From contig NZ_JAIXTC010000031.1 of assembly GCF_027484365.1 (NCBI RefSeq), positions 1 through 64,000 of the forward strand: a DNA stretch of 64,000 nucleotides. The letters run 5' to 3'. This document shows, in pieces, positions 19,904-28,682 of the stretch. Numbering within the stretch: position 1 is the first letter of the stretch; every line of letters begins with the position of its first letter. The position numbers and the translations under genes are program-made. The notes below the pieces were generated by a model, which worked only from the letters and a program-made list of their open reading frames with translations, made no database searches and was not told the origin of the DNA. Source of the stretch: Brevundimonas sp. Its GTDB lineage: Bacteria; Pseudomonadota; Alphaproteobacteria; Caulobacterales; Caulobacteraceae.

Positions 19904-20067
19904 CCCTCTCGCGTTGGGAGAGGGATTGAGCGCACGGCGGCGAAGCCGTCGTTGTTGCGCGAAAGGGTGAGGGGCGACCCTCACCGGAACCGCACGGCCC
20001 TCACCCTTTCGGCTAAGGCGCATCGCTTCGCTCTGCGAGTCTCAAGCCCTCTCCCAACGGGAGAGGG
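19904..20067. repeat. Compound palindromic intergenic repeat
   Basis: The outer copies CCCTCTCGCGTTGGGAGAGGG (split at its centre) at 19904-19924 and its relative at 20047-20067 are each hairpins. Between them lie inverted copies of AAAGGGTGAGGG/CCCTCACCCTTT-type segments. The right half matches, in reverse orientation, the element at 57388-57561. It is a REP-like family, non-coding. Confidence 0.85.
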
Positions 20068-20086
20068 AGTGGTCTAGTCTCCTCCC

Positions 20087-20674
20087 ATGGCACTGCTGGA
20101 CTGGATGACGGATGCGACCGCTCCCGTAGTCGAGGGCGTGGGCGTCCTGCTGCGTCCGCCGCGTACGGGCGACTATTCGGCCTGGGCCGACCTTCGGGAA
20201 CATTCGCGGGACTATCTTCAGCCGTGGGAGCCGTCCTGGCCCGACGACGATCTGACCCGGGCGGCCTATCGCCGCCGGCTGGGAGTCTATGCGCGCGAGA
20301 TGGAGCTGGGCCACGCCTGGCCGTTCTTCGTCTTCGATGCGCACGGGCGGACCCTGATGGGCGCCATCACCCTGTCGAACGTCAGGCGTGGCGTCGCCGA
20401 GACCGGGACACTCGGCTACTGGGTGGGACAACCGTTCGCCGGACGCGGGGTGGCGACGGCGGCCGTTCGGGCGATGACGGGGTTCGCCTTCCGCTCTGCG
20501 CGCCTGCATCGGCTGGAGGCGTCCTGCCTGCCGACCAACACCGCTTCGCGCCGCGTGCTCGAGAAATCCGGCTTCGTGAAGGAGGGCGAGGCCCGGGCTT
20601 ATCTCAAAATTAACGGCGCATGGGCAGATCATGTTCTGTTCGGCCTGGTGTCGGACGACGTCGCCGTGTCCTGA
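20087..20674 (+). CDS. GNAT acetyltransferase, RimJ-like
   Basis: 195 residues of the RimJ/RimL-type GNAT fold, which transfers acetyl groups to protein N-termini or similar amines. Seen are VLLRPPRTGDY (first strand and helix), GYWVGQPFAGRGVATAA (acetyl-CoA loop of motif A) and the C-terminal ASCLPTNTASRRVLEKSGF segment typical of this branch. The exact substrate is unknown. It sits in the gene order seen near pdeA in Caulobacter relatives. Confidence 0.85.
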   Translation: MALLDWMTDATAPVVEGVGVLLRPPRTGDYSAWADLREHSRDYLQPWEPSWPDDDLTRAAYRRRLGVYAREMELGHAWPFFVFDAHGRTLMGAITLSNVRRGVAETGTLGYWVGQPFAGRGVATAAVRAMTGFAFRSARLHRLEASCLPTNTASRRVLEKSGFVKEGEARAYLKINGAWADHVLFGLVSDDVAVS

Positions 20675-20690
20675 AGGAACGCCTGCACCC

Positions 20691-22358
20691 GTGACCCCGC
20701 GACCCCGCACCATGACCTGGGACGCGACCACGGCCATCGAGGCGCTGGCCGCCGCTGATTCCGCCCTCTGGATCTGGACCCCGGCCGACGACCAGATCCG
20801 GTTCACTGGGGCGACCCGCTCCCTGGGCCTGGGTCCTCTGGCGCCGGAGTGTTCCGGTGCGGCCTTCATCGCTCTCGCCCTGCCGCAGGACCGGTCGCTG
20901 GCGGAGCGCATCCTCAAGCCCGCCGCCGAGGGGACCGAGGTCGCCATTCGCCTGCGTATGCGAGGGTCCGAGACCTGTCTGTGGCGCGGCGTCTGGCTGG
21001 AGGACGGGCTGCGGGCCGCCGGGATGGTGGCGCTGGAGACCAAGATCGCCGGGTCCGACAAGGATCTGCTGACGGGCCTTCTGGACCGCAGGAGCTTCCT
21101 CGGACGCGCCGCCGAGACCCTGACCACGCCGGGCGAGTACGACATGGTGGTCGCCGACATCGACCGGCTGCGTCGGCTCAATGAGGCCCTGGGCCACGAG
21201 CGCACGGACATGGTGATCTCGGCCCTCGGGTCGCGGATGGCCGCCGCCTTCTCGTTCGACGCCAATCCCGCACGGATCGGCGAGGACGAGTTCGCCGTCC
21301 TGGTGCCGCGCGGCGTCGGCAATGCCGCCGATCGGCTCAGGGAGGCGCTGGAGCAGCCGCTCCGGGTCGCGGGCTTCGACATCTATCCGACCGTCTCGAT
21401 CGGGTCCGTGACCTTCGAGGGCGGGCCCGACGCGCCCGACGCGGCCGAGCTTCTGCGCCGGGTCGAACTGGCCGTCTGTGCAGCCAAGAAGGCCGGACGC
21501 GGCGGGGCCGCCGCCTATGGCCGGGCGATGGAATCGGACAGCCTCAGCCGTCTCGCGCTCGAGGCCGACCTGCGCAACGCCTTCGTGCGCGGCGAGATCG
21601 AACCCTTCTTCCAGCCGATCGTGAACCTGAACACCGGGGCGGTGGCCGGGTTCGAGGCCCTGGCCCGCTGGCGTCACCCCAAGCGCGGTCTCGTGCCGCC
21701 GGACGAGTTCCTGGGCCTGACCGACGAGATGGGCCTGATGAACGATCTGGGCCTGATGATGATGACCCAGTCGGCGCGTCAGCTGGCGGAGTGGCTGAAG
21801 CGCCACCCCTCGGCCGGCAAGCTGTTCTGCAGCGTCAATCTGTCGGTCGGCGAGATCGAACGGCCGAACCTCGTCGAGGATGTGGCCCGTGTGATCCAGG
21901 AGACCGGCCTGCCGCGAGGCGCGCTGAAGCTGGAGGTCACCGAGGGCGACATCATGCGCGACACGGCGACCGCCGCCGTGATCCTGCAGAAGCTGAAGGA
22001 CGTCGGGGCCTCGCTGGCGCTGGACGACTTCGGCACGGGCTTCTCGTCCCTGTCGTATCTGGCGCGACTGCCGTTCGATACGCTGAAGATCGACCGCTAT
22101 TTCGTGCTGACCATGGACAAGGACGAGGGGTCGGCGAAGATCGTCAAATCGGTCGTCAACCTGGGACGCGATCTGTCGCTCGAAGTCGTCGCCGAGGGGG
22201 TGGAGAACGCCGGACTGGCGGCCCTGCTGCTCGACGCCCAGTGCCACTACGGCCAGGGCTTCGGCTATGCACCCGCCCTGCCGGCCCAGGAGGCCGAGGT
22301 CTATCTGAACGAAAGCCTGTCCGACGGCGTCGCGCCACTGAAGGCGCGGTCGGGCTAG
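20691..22358 (+). CDS. pdeA: GEDEF/EAL cyclic-di-GMP phosphodiesterase, PdeA-like
   Basis: About 555 residues: a PAS-like N-terminus (about 16-115), a GGDEF domain with the variant GEDEF (197-201) and an EAL domain (from about 290). EAL catalytic elements are complete: FEALARW, CSVNLSV, KLEVTEGD, LDDFGTGFSSL, TLKIDRY, VAEGVE and GQGFGY. In Caulobacter crescentus PdeA (CC3396) the GEDEF domain binds GTP and activates the EAL phosphodiesterase. The same motif and the adjacent yqgE gene support orthology. GTG 20691 is chosen because GAAGGA precedes it. It converges on yqgE with a 4-base overlap. Confidence 0.87.
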   Translation: MTPRPRTMTWDATTAIEALAAADSALWIWTPADDQIRFTGATRSLGLGPLAPECSGAAFIALALPQDRSLAERILKPAAEGTEVAIRLRMRGSETCLWRGVWLEDGLRAAGMVALETKIAGSDKDLLTGLLDRRSFLGRAAETLTTPGEYDMVVADIDRLRRLNEALGHERTDMVISALGSRMAAAFSFDANPARIGEDEFAVLVPRGVGNAADRLREALEQPLRVAGFDIYPTVSIGSVTFEGGPDAPDAAELLRRVELAVCAAKKAGRGGAAAYGRAMESDSLSRLALEADLRNAFVRGEIEPFFQPIVNLNTGAVAGFEALARWRHPKRGLVPPDEFLGLTDEMGLMNDLGLMMMTQSARQLAEWLKRHPSAGKLFCSVNLSVGEIERPNLVEDVARVIQETGLPRGALKLEVTEGDIMRDTATAAVILQKLKDVGASLALDDFGTGFSSLSYLARLPFDTLKIDRYFVLTMDKDEGSAKIVKSVVNLGRDLSLEVVAEGVENAGLAALLLDAQCHYGQGFGYAPALPAQEAEVYLNESLSDGVAPLKARSG

Positions 22359-22924
22359 GCCCGTCCCGACTGCCCCGACAGCATCGCCGCGTCGACACCG
22401 AGCCCGGCCAGGGCGCGGGACCATTTGGTGTCGAAGTCGGTGTCGAACAGCAGGTCGAGATCCGCGTCCGCCGTCAGCCAGACGTTCTCGCCCAGCTCCT
22501 CCTCCAGCTGACCGTCGCCCCAGCCGGCATAGCCGAGCAGCAGGGTCGAGCGGCGCGGGCCGGCGAGCGGGTCCGTCATGGCGGCCAGGGCCTCTCGCGT
22601 TCCGGTCAGGGCCAGGCCCGTGCCGAACCGCGTCGAGGTGTCGTCGATCATCCAGTCGTCGGTGTGCAGCACGAAGCCGCGTTCCTTCTCGACGGGGCCG
22701 CCGACCATAACGGGGCGACCTTCGGAGGCGTCGGGCGCATTGACCGACAGCGTGGTCAGGACGGCCTTGAGGTCGATCCCGGGGGCCGGGCGGTCGACAC
22801 GCACGCCCATCGCATGGTCCGGCCGGTGGGCGCAGACCAGGATGACGGCATGTTCGAAACGGGGGTCGCCGATGCCCGGCATGGCGATCAGCAGCCGGCC
22901 GGCGAGGGATTGGAAATCGTCCAT
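22355..22924 (-). CDS. YqgE/AlgH family protein (UPF0301)
   Basis: 189 residues. Family segments include LAGRLLIAMPGIGDPRFEHA, GGPVEKERGFVLH and the LLLGYAGWGDGQLEEE motif. Cytoplasmic, with a conserved fold but no agreed biochemical role. It converges with the pdeA-like gene, overlapping by 4 bases, an arrangement I recall for CC3395/CC3396 in Caulobacter. Confidence 0.93.
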   Translation of the reverse strand: MDDFQSLAGRLLIAMPGIGDPRFEHAVILVCAHRPDHAMGVRVDRPAPGIDLKAVLTTLSVNAPDASEGRPVMVGGPVEKERGFVLHTDDWMIDDTSTRFGTGLALTGTREALAAMTDPLAGPRRSTLLLGYAGWGDGQLEEELGENVWLTADADLDLLFDTDFDTKWSRALAGLGVDAAMLSGQSGRA

Positions 22925-23058
22925 GACCGAATGATCGGTGCGAGCGCGCCGTTTCGCAAGGCGATGTGGATCACGATCGTGCTTGGCGCGGGCCTGCGGT
23001 GCGCCTATCTGACCGACGTCGGCGCACGCGCCTCTTTCAAAACCTCCCGGAGCCCTCC

Positions 23059-23544
23059 ATGACGATCCAGATCGGCGACCGCATCCCCTCGGCCACCCTG
23101 TCGCAGGGCACGCCGGAAGGTCCTAAACCCGTCCAGACGGACGAGTTCTTCAAGGGCCGGACCGTCGCCCTGTTCGCCGTGCCCGGCGCCTTCACCCCGA
23201 CCTGCTCGGCGCGCCACCTGCCGGGCTATGTCGACAACAAGTCGGCGCTCGCGGACAAGGGCGTGGACGTGATCGCCTGCCTGTCCGTCAACGACGCCTT
23301 CGTCATGAATGCCTGGGCCGAGAGCCAGAGCCTGACGCCGGACGACGTGGTCATGCTGGCCGACGGTTCGGGGGACTTCACCCGCACCCTGGGCCTCGTG
23401 CTCGACGCGCGCGGCTTCGGCATGGGCGAGCGGTCACAACGGTACTCGATGCTGGTCAAGGACGGCGTCGTCACCCAGCTGAACATCGAACAGGGCGGCG
23501 AGTTCAAGGTTTCGTCGGCCGAGCATCTGCTGGCCCAGCTGTAA
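23059..23544 (+). CDS. Peroxiredoxin (Prx5 type)
   Basis: A 161-residue thiol peroxidase. The peroxidatic Cys lies in PGAFTPTCSARHLPGY, the PrxV/AhpE-like pattern, and the later SVNDAFVMNAW segment is family-specific. It reduces hydrogen peroxide and alkyl peroxides, probably with glutathione or glutaredoxin. ATG 23059 follows a CGGAG-type ribosome-binding site. The open frame upstream is non-coding. Confidence 0.93.
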   Translation: MTIQIGDRIPSATLSQGTPEGPKPVQTDEFFKGRTVALFAVPGAFTPTCSARHLPGYVDNKSALADKGVDVIACLSVNDAFVMNAWAESQSLTPDDVVMLADGSGDFTRTLGLVLDARGFGMGERSQRYSMLVKDGVVTQLNIEQGGEFKVSSAEHLLAQL

Positions 23545-23557
23545 GGGCTGACGGCGC

Positions 23558-24019
23558 GTGACGGACGTCTTCTCTCCGGAGAAGCGCAGCGCCGTCATGC
23601 GTCGGGTCAAGGGGCGCGACACCGCGCCCGAGATCGCGGTGCGCAGGATGCTGCGGGCCGCCGGGATCGGCTATCGGCTGGGCGGGCGAGGCCTGCCCGG
23701 CAAGCCGGACATCGTGATGCACGGGAGGCGGACCGTCGCCTTTGTGCACGGCTGCTTCTGGCATGGACACGACTGCCCGCGCGGCTCGCGAAAACCCAAG
23801 GCCAATGCCGGTTACTGGACCGCCAAATTGACCAGGAACGTCGCCAGGGATCGTCAGGTCGTGGACGGACTGACCAACGACGGCTGGCGCGTGGTCACGG
23901 TCTGGGAATGTGAACTGAAGTCGCCGGGTGCAGCGGCGAACCTGGTGGCCAGGGTGACCGGTCAGGCGGCCACGGTGTCAGCCGGTTCGGCGTCGGAGGC
24001 CTCACCCGCCAGCACGTGA
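23558..24019 (+). CDS. vsr: Very short patch repair endonuclease Vsr
   Basis: 153 residues. Vsr nicks 5' of the T in T:G mismatches that arise from deaminated 5-methylcytosine. Visible family motifs are RRVKGRDTAPEIAVRRMLR, PDIVM (with the catalytic Asp) and FVHGCFWHGHDCPRG (zinc/metal His and Cys residues). GTG start with an AAGGG ribosome-binding site. The C-terminus runs 58 bases into the 3' end of the convergent histidine kinase gene. Vsr is normally next to a cytosine-5 methyltransferase gene, and none is present in this window. Confidence 0.9.
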   Translation: MTDVFSPEKRSAVMRRVKGRDTAPEIAVRRMLRAAGIGYRLGGRGLPGKPDIVMHGRRTVAFVHGCFWHGHDCPRGSRKPKANAGYWTAKLTRNVARDRQVVDGLTNDGWRVVTVWECELKSPGAAANLVARVTGQAATVSAGSASEASPAST

Positions 24020-25899
24020 CTGAGGGCGCCGAGCAGGGCGGCGGGCGTCAGGGGTTTTGAAACGAAATAGGTCATCCCGGCGGCCATGCAGGCGGCGATA
24101 TCGTCGGGCGAGGTGTCGGCGGTGACGGCGATCACCGGGATCGCGGCATTCGGCCCGCCGCCTGCGCGCAGCCGGCGGGTGGTCTCTCGACCATCCAGCT
24201 CCGGCATCCGCACGTCCATGAAGATCACGTCGAAGGTCGAGGCCTCGCATTGGGCCAGAGCCAGGAGGCCGTCGGCAGCCGTCGCGATATCGCAGCCCAG
24301 CGGGGCGAGAATCAGCTCCACCGCGCGGCGGTTGATGTCGTGGTCGTCGACGACGAGGACGCGCAGGGGACGTTCGGCGTCCTCATCGACGTCATGGCCG
24401 CTCTCGACGGGTGGCGCCTCGGTCTCCAGGTCGACCACCGGCAGCGGGGCTTCCTCGGCCTGTGCCGGCAGCGGCACCGGGACGGGGATGGCCGGGCGGG
24501 GCGCGCGGGGGGCCAGGCTGCGGACGATGTCGCCCCGGCTTTCCTCGTTGAAGCCCCTGGGTGCGCCATCCGTGGCGTCGCCGCGCGGCATCAGCAGCGA
24601 GAGAGTGAAGGCGGCGCCCTCGCCCGGACGGCTGCGGGCGGTCAGACGGCCGCCCATCAGTTCGGCGAGGTCACGGCTGATGCTGAGGCCGAGACCCGTG
24701 CCTCCGTGGCGGGCGCTGACGCCCTCGGTGGTCTGGTCGAACGGAGTGAACAGGCGGGACAGCTGCTGGCTCGTCATGCCGGGACCGGTGTCGGCCACCT
24801 CGATCAGAATGGCGTACTGCGCGGGTTCCTCGAACCAGGCCGACAGGCGCAGGGTGACCGAGCCCTCGCTTGTGAACTTCATCGCGTTGGAGATGAGGTT
24901 GTTCAGGACCTGGCGCAGACGCATCGGGTCGCCCTTGACCGAGTGCGGAACACTGGCGGCGCCCTCGACCCGAAGGGTCAGGCCCCTGGCGCGAGCTTCA
25001 CCTTGCCAGAACATCAGGGTCTGGGCGATCAGGCCGCGGAGGTTGAAGTCGGTGTTTTCGACCTGCATCCGGCCGGCGTCGAGCTTGGCGTGGTCCAGCA
25101 GATCGTCGAGCAGGGCCTTCATCATGATGCCGGCGTCGGTGATCAGGGCGGCCTGGGCGCGGGCAGCGCCGTCGACGGCGCCACGCTCCAGCTCTGCCGC
25201 GCCGGTAAGGATGGCGCTGATCGGGGTGCGAAGGTCGTGGCCCACGGTGGCGAGGAAGACGGAACGACTGGCCATAACCCGTTCGGCCTCGCCGCGACGG
25301 CGGTCCGCATCCAGTCGGGCGGCGCTCTCGGCATCAGCCGCCTGGTTCATGCGCTGCCAGGTCGACAGACAGTAGGCGCCGAACACCAGGAAGGCGATCG
25401 CGGCGGCGGTCACGAAATGGGTCGGAGCGCCGTACCAGGCCATCCAGGCCGGCGTGGCCAGCATATAGAGGAAATGCGGTGTGACGGTGATCGCCAGAAC
25501 CTGTTTCGAGCGCGGAGAATTGATCACGCCGTAGATGGCGCCTGCGGCGCCCAGGACGGCGGCGCAGACCCCGCCCATGGGACCGCCGGTCAGCCACAGC
25601 GGGATCGAAAGACTGCCGAACGCGGCGGCGTTCAGGAACAGCATGACCAGGCCCGCAGCGGACCGGACGGGGCCCATCCGCTCAGCCTTGCCGCTGTTGA
25701 TGGGGGCGAAGACCAGCAGGTCCGCCAACTGGATCGCGAAATAGGCGCCGACCCACAGGCCCGAGAAGGTCCAGCCGAAGAGGGGGCTGAAGACCATGGC
25801 TGTGGCCACGCCCATGGCCAGACGTTGCAGCAGGGCCTTGCGGCGGCGGCGTATCGCTGTCGCCCACGTCGGCGCCGCGTTCGTATCAGCCTCCGACAT
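23962..25899 (-). CDS. Hybrid sensor histidine kinase with C-terminal receiver
   Basis: 645 residues. About six membrane helices (28-180) form the sensor, with little periplasmic sequence. The dimerisation helix carries the H-box GHDLRTP (His about 221). The ATPase domain shows NLISNAMKF (N box), ADTGPGM (G1) and GGTGLGLSI (G2). After a proline-rich linker comes a receiver (about 515-630) with LVVDDHDINRR, phospho-acceptor Asp in FMDVRMPELDG, and Lys in FVSKPL. The signal and output partner are unknown. Its 3' end overlaps vsr. Confidence 0.93.
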   Translation of the reverse strand: MSEADTNAAPTWATAIRRRRKALLQRLAMGVATAMVFSPLFGWTFSGLWVGAYFAIQLADLLVFAPINSGKAERMGPVRSAAGLVMLFLNAAAFGSLSIPLWLTGGPMGGVCAAVLGAAGAIYGVINSPRSKQVLAITVTPHFLYMLATPAWMAWYGAPTHFVTAAAIAFLVFGAYCLSTWQRMNQAADAESAARLDADRRRGEAERVMASRSVFLATVGHDLRTPISAILTGAAELERGAVDGAARAQAALITDAGIMMKALLDDLLDHAKLDAGRMQVENTDFNLRGLIAQTLMFWQGEARARGLTLRVEGAASVPHSVKGDPMRLRQVLNNLISNAMKFTSEGSVTLRLSAWFEEPAQYAILIEVADTGPGMTSQQLSRLFTPFDQTTEGVSARHGGTGLGLSISRDLAELMGGRLTARSRPGEGAAFTLSLLMPRGDATDGAPRGFNEESRGDIVRSLAPRAPRPAIPVPVPLPAQAEEAPLPVVDLETEAPPVESGHDVDEDAERPLRVLVVDDHDINRRAVELILAPLGCDIATAADGLLALAQCEASTFDVIFMDVRMPELDGRETTRRLRAGGGPNAAIPVIAVTADTSPDDIAACMAAGMTYFVSKPLTPAALLGALSHVLAGEASDAEPADTVAA

Positions 25900-25960
25900 C
25901 GCGCCCCCGACAAAACACGCGGTCTTACGCCACGTATCGGGAGACTATGGCGCGTCGCCC

Positions 25961-27004
25961 CTAACGCTCCGTCAACGGACCCGCTGAAACCGTATCGGCG
26001 ATGCTGGAAAAACCTTCGGCGCGCATGCGGGCCGCCAGATCGCGCTTGATCCGGCCCACAAGTCCAGGACCGTCGTAGATGAGGGCGGAATAGATCTGAA
26101 TGGCGCTCGCCCCGGCCCGGAGGCGCTCCCAGGCGTCCTGGCCCGAGGCGATGCCGCCGACGCCGATCAGGGGCAGACGGCCCTGGGCCGCCTCGGCCGC
26201 ATCGCGCAGTGCGGCCAGGGCCTTGCCGCGAAGCGGTGCGCCGCTGAGACCACCGGTCTCGCCCCGATCGGGCGAGGTCAGGCTGTCCGGACGGTCGAGG
26301 GTGGTGTTGGAGACGATCAGGGCGTCGATTCCGTGGGCCAGGGCCGCCTCGACGATCATCGCGATCTCCGCCGAGGTCAGGTCCGGCGCGATCTTGAGGA
26401 AGACCGGAGCGGGCGTGGTCCGGGCCTCGGCGATGCGGCCGAGCAGGTCGTCGAGTGCCTCGCGACCCTGAAGGGCGCGCAGGCCCGGCGTGTTGGGCGA
26501 GGAGATGTTGATCGTGAAATAGTCGCTCAGGCCGGCGAGGCGACGCAGGCCGGCGACATAGTCGGCGGCGCGGTCTTCCGTGTCCTTGTTGGCCCCCAGA
26601 TTGGCCCCGACCACGGCGTCGGGACGACGCGACAGGTTGTCGGCGAAGGCCTCCAGCCCGGCGTTGTTGAAACCCATCCGGTTGATGATGGCCCGGTCCT
26701 GCGACAGGCGAAACAGGCGCGGTTTCGGGTTTCCGGCCTGGGGCAGGGGTGTGACCGAGCCGCATTCGATGAAGCCGAAGCCCAGACGGGACAGGCCGTG
26801 CAGCGCCTCTCCATTCTTGTCGAGACCTGCGGCGAGACCGACAGGGTTGGACAGGCTCAATCCTGCGATCCGCGTCGCCAGGATCGTGTCGTCGGCCCGG
26901 GTAGACGGCAGAGGGACGGTCTTCAGGGCGGCGATGGCCAGGCCATGCGCCGTCTCCGGATCGAGATTGCGCAGGATGGCCGCGCCGAAATCGGGGACCG
27001 GCAT
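25961..27004 (-). CDS. pyrD: Dihydroorotate dehydrogenase, quinone-linked (class 2)
   Basis: 347 residues, FMN enzyme of pyrimidine synthesis that oxidises dihydroorotate using quinone. Class 2 features are the N-terminal membrane-association helix (1-40), GLAAGLDKNGEA, FGFIECGSVTPLPQAGNPKPR, NRMGFNN and INISSPNTPGLR, whose Ser is the class 2 catalytic base. It starts directly against the DUF952 stop codon, so it is the last gene of a minus-strand operon. Confidence 0.96.
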   Translation of the reverse strand: MPVPDFGAAILRNLDPETAHGLAIAALKTVPLPSTRADDTILATRIAGLSLSNPVGLAAGLDKNGEALHGLSRLGFGFIECGSVTPLPQAGNPKPRLFRLSQDRAIINRMGFNNAGLEAFADNLSRRPDAVVGANLGANKDTEDRAADYVAGLRRLAGLSDYFTINISSPNTPGLRALQGREALDDLLGRIAEARTTPAPVFLKIAPDLTSAEIAMIVEAALAHGIDALIVSNTTLDRPDSLTSPDRGETGGLSGAPLRGKALAALRDAAEAAQGRLPLIGVGGIASGQDAWERLRAGASAIQIYSALIYDGPGLVGRIKRDLAARMRAEGFSSIADTVSAGPLTER

Positions 27005-27334
27005 CTAGGCCTCCGCCGTCGGGGGAGGGGAATAGGCGGTGGCCTCGGTGACGGCGCTGACCGGCAGGGGGCCGTAGATGTGCGGGAACAGGGCGCCGCC
27101 CCGCGAAGGCTCCCAGACGATCGTGTCTTCGAGTGCGGCCAGATCGACGGTGAGCAGCATCAGGTTCGCGCGCCCGGCATAGTGTTTGCGCGCCGTCTCA
27201 TCCAGCTGGCCGGCGGTCGAGAGATGGATGTAGCCGTCGGCGAGATCGACGGCGGATCCTGCGTAGGCGCCCTCGGCCACGGCCTCGCGCCACTCGGCGG
27301 CGTCGACGATCTTGTAGGCGAGGGGCTCGGTCAT
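27005..27334 (-). CDS. DUF952-family protein
   Basis: 109 residues matching DUF952: YKIVDAAEWREA at the N-terminus, DGYIHLSTAGQLDETARKHY in the middle and FPHIYGPLPVSAV at the C-terminus. The function is unknown, though the family is sometimes fused to or adjacent to glutathione and nucleotide genes. It overlaps the upstream SixA-like gene by one base and abuts pyrD, so all three are co-transcribed. Confidence 0.88.
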   Translation of the reverse strand: MTEPLAYKIVDAAEWREAVAEGAYAGSAVDLADGYIHLSTAGQLDETARKHYAGRANLMLLTVDLAALEDTIVWEPSRGGALFPHIYGPLPVSAVTEATAYSPPPTAEA

Positions 27335-27846
27335 CAGTCTTCCGCTCCGCCGCCGAAGGCCTTGGGCGTCAGGAATCCGTCGTAGCCACAGCGGCCCGCG
27401 ACATCGACCTCGAAGATGGCCGCGGCGCCGGTTGGAAATCCGCCCGCCATCCGGTCGAGTACGGACGGGGACGCAGCACTCTCGGTCAGATATTCCAGAG
27501 CCAGAAGCTGGACGCCGGGATTGTGGGCCAGGATCAGAAGGCAGCCCGTCGAGTCCTCAAGGCTCTCGACCAGGCGGCGGATGGTGTCGGTGGAGGCGTC
27601 ATAGAGACGGGGTTCGATGCGGACCTCAACGTCGCCGAAGGTGTCGTGCATCACGTCCCAGGTCTGGCGCGTGCGGGTCGCGGACGACACCAGGGCGAGG
27701 TCAGGACGCAGGCCCTTGTCGGCCAGGATCCGTCCCATCAGGGCGGCGTCGTCGAGCCCTCGGGGCGTCAGGGCGCGGTCGCGGTCGAGGCCGGACCCGG
27801 CCAGTCGCTCGGTCTTCGCATGGCGCATCAGGATCAGGCGGTGCAT
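27334..27846 (-). CDS. SixA-like histidine phosphatase
   Basis: 170 residues of the histidine phosphatase superfamily. The RHG-type motif is LILMRHAKTE, with the second catalytic His in LILAHNPGVQLL and the conserved Arg in SSATRTRQTWDV. SixA-like proteins remove phosphate from phosphohistidine on phosphotransfer proteins. Substrate specificity here is unproven. It sits between a methyltransferase gene and DUF952 in one operon. Confidence 0.88.
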   Translation of the reverse strand: MHRLILMRHAKTERLAGSGLDRDRALTPRGLDDAALMGRILADKGLRPDLALVSSATRTRQTWDVMHDTFGDVEVRIEPRLYDASTDTIRRLVESLEDSTGCLLILAHNPGVQLLALEYLTESAASPSVLDRMAGGFPTGAAAIFEVDVAGRCGYDGFLTPKAFGGGAED

Positions 27847-27855
27847 GGCCCGCGC

Positions 27856-28635
27856 TTAGCCGGGTTCGGCGTCTCTATCCAGTCCGTGAGGCACAGGATC
27901 GGGCATAAGGGGGCCACGGGTGACCGGCTGCGGCTGCAGGCCGGGCGCCTCGGCACGAACGCGCCGGACCGAGCCGCTCGGGGTGAGCCGGGCATAGGCC
28001 TGACGTGTCGCCTCCAGCAGGATGACCCCGGCCGTCCCCGGCGCGATGCGGCGACCGACCTGCTCGAACCCGTCAGCGAAGCCCAGCAGCGGCGTCCATG
28101 GCGGGACATAGAGGGTCTGGGACCAGGCGGTGGGTTCCAGTCCGGCGGCGCGGACCAGCCGCTCCAGCTGTCCCCGGGTGAAGGGGCGGCCGTGGCCGAA
28201 GGGGGTGCTCTCGGCGCGTGCCCACATGCCGCCCCGGGCGGCGGCGGCGAGGATGATTCGCCCGGCGGGAGCGAGGGCGCGCACGGCCTCGGTCAGCAGC
28301 TGGGTCGGGTCGTCCGCCTCCTCCAGCGCATGGACCAGAAGCACGCGGTCGAAGGATCCGGCCGGGAAGGGAAGGCGCTTGTCGTCGACCAGAAGTGTGC
28401 GATTGCGGCCGATGGCCGGCCAGATCTCGACCCCCTGTCCGGAGGGCATGGCTGCGATGACCCGACGGGCGCCGACGAAGGCGTCGAGCCAGGGCGTGGC
28501 GTATCCAATGCCGAGAACGTCGCAGCCGGGAGCCTCGCCCCAGGCGTCCTCCAGCCGCTTGGCCAGCAGGCGACGCACGAGCGCCCCGGTCGGTTCGCCG
28601 TAGAAGGATCGCAGGTCTTCGATGGCGCGACGCAT
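27856..28635 (-). CDS. Class I SAM-dependent methyltransferase
   Basis: 259 residues. The SAM-binding motif I appears as CDVLGIGYATPWL, followed by the acidic strand, DRVLLVHALEEADDPTQLL (motif IV-like) and GRIILAAAARGG. The substrate is unknown. Homologues sit next to gloB in Caulobacterales. It is divergent from gloB, with 47 bases between the starts. Confidence 0.82.
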   Translation of the reverse strand: MRRAIEDLRSFYGEPTGALVRRLLAKRLEDAWGEAPGCDVLGIGYATPWLDAFVGARRVIAAMPSGQGVEIWPAIGRNRTLLVDDKRLPFPAGSFDRVLLVHALEEADDPTQLLTEAVRALAPAGRIILAAAARGGMWARAESTPFGHGRPFTRGQLERLVRAAGLEPTAWSQTLYVPPWTPLLGFADGFEQVGRRIAPGTAGVILLEATRQAYARLTPSGSVRRVRAEAPGLQPQPVTRGPLMPDPVPHGLDRDAEPG

Positions 28636-28682
28636 GACGAGGCTTATATGGCCATGAGGCCTACCGAACCAAGGACGACGCC

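Noticed and set aside
19904..20067. Insertion sequence remnant
   Set aside because: No transposase fragment or target duplication is visible. The structure fits a REP-like palindromic element.
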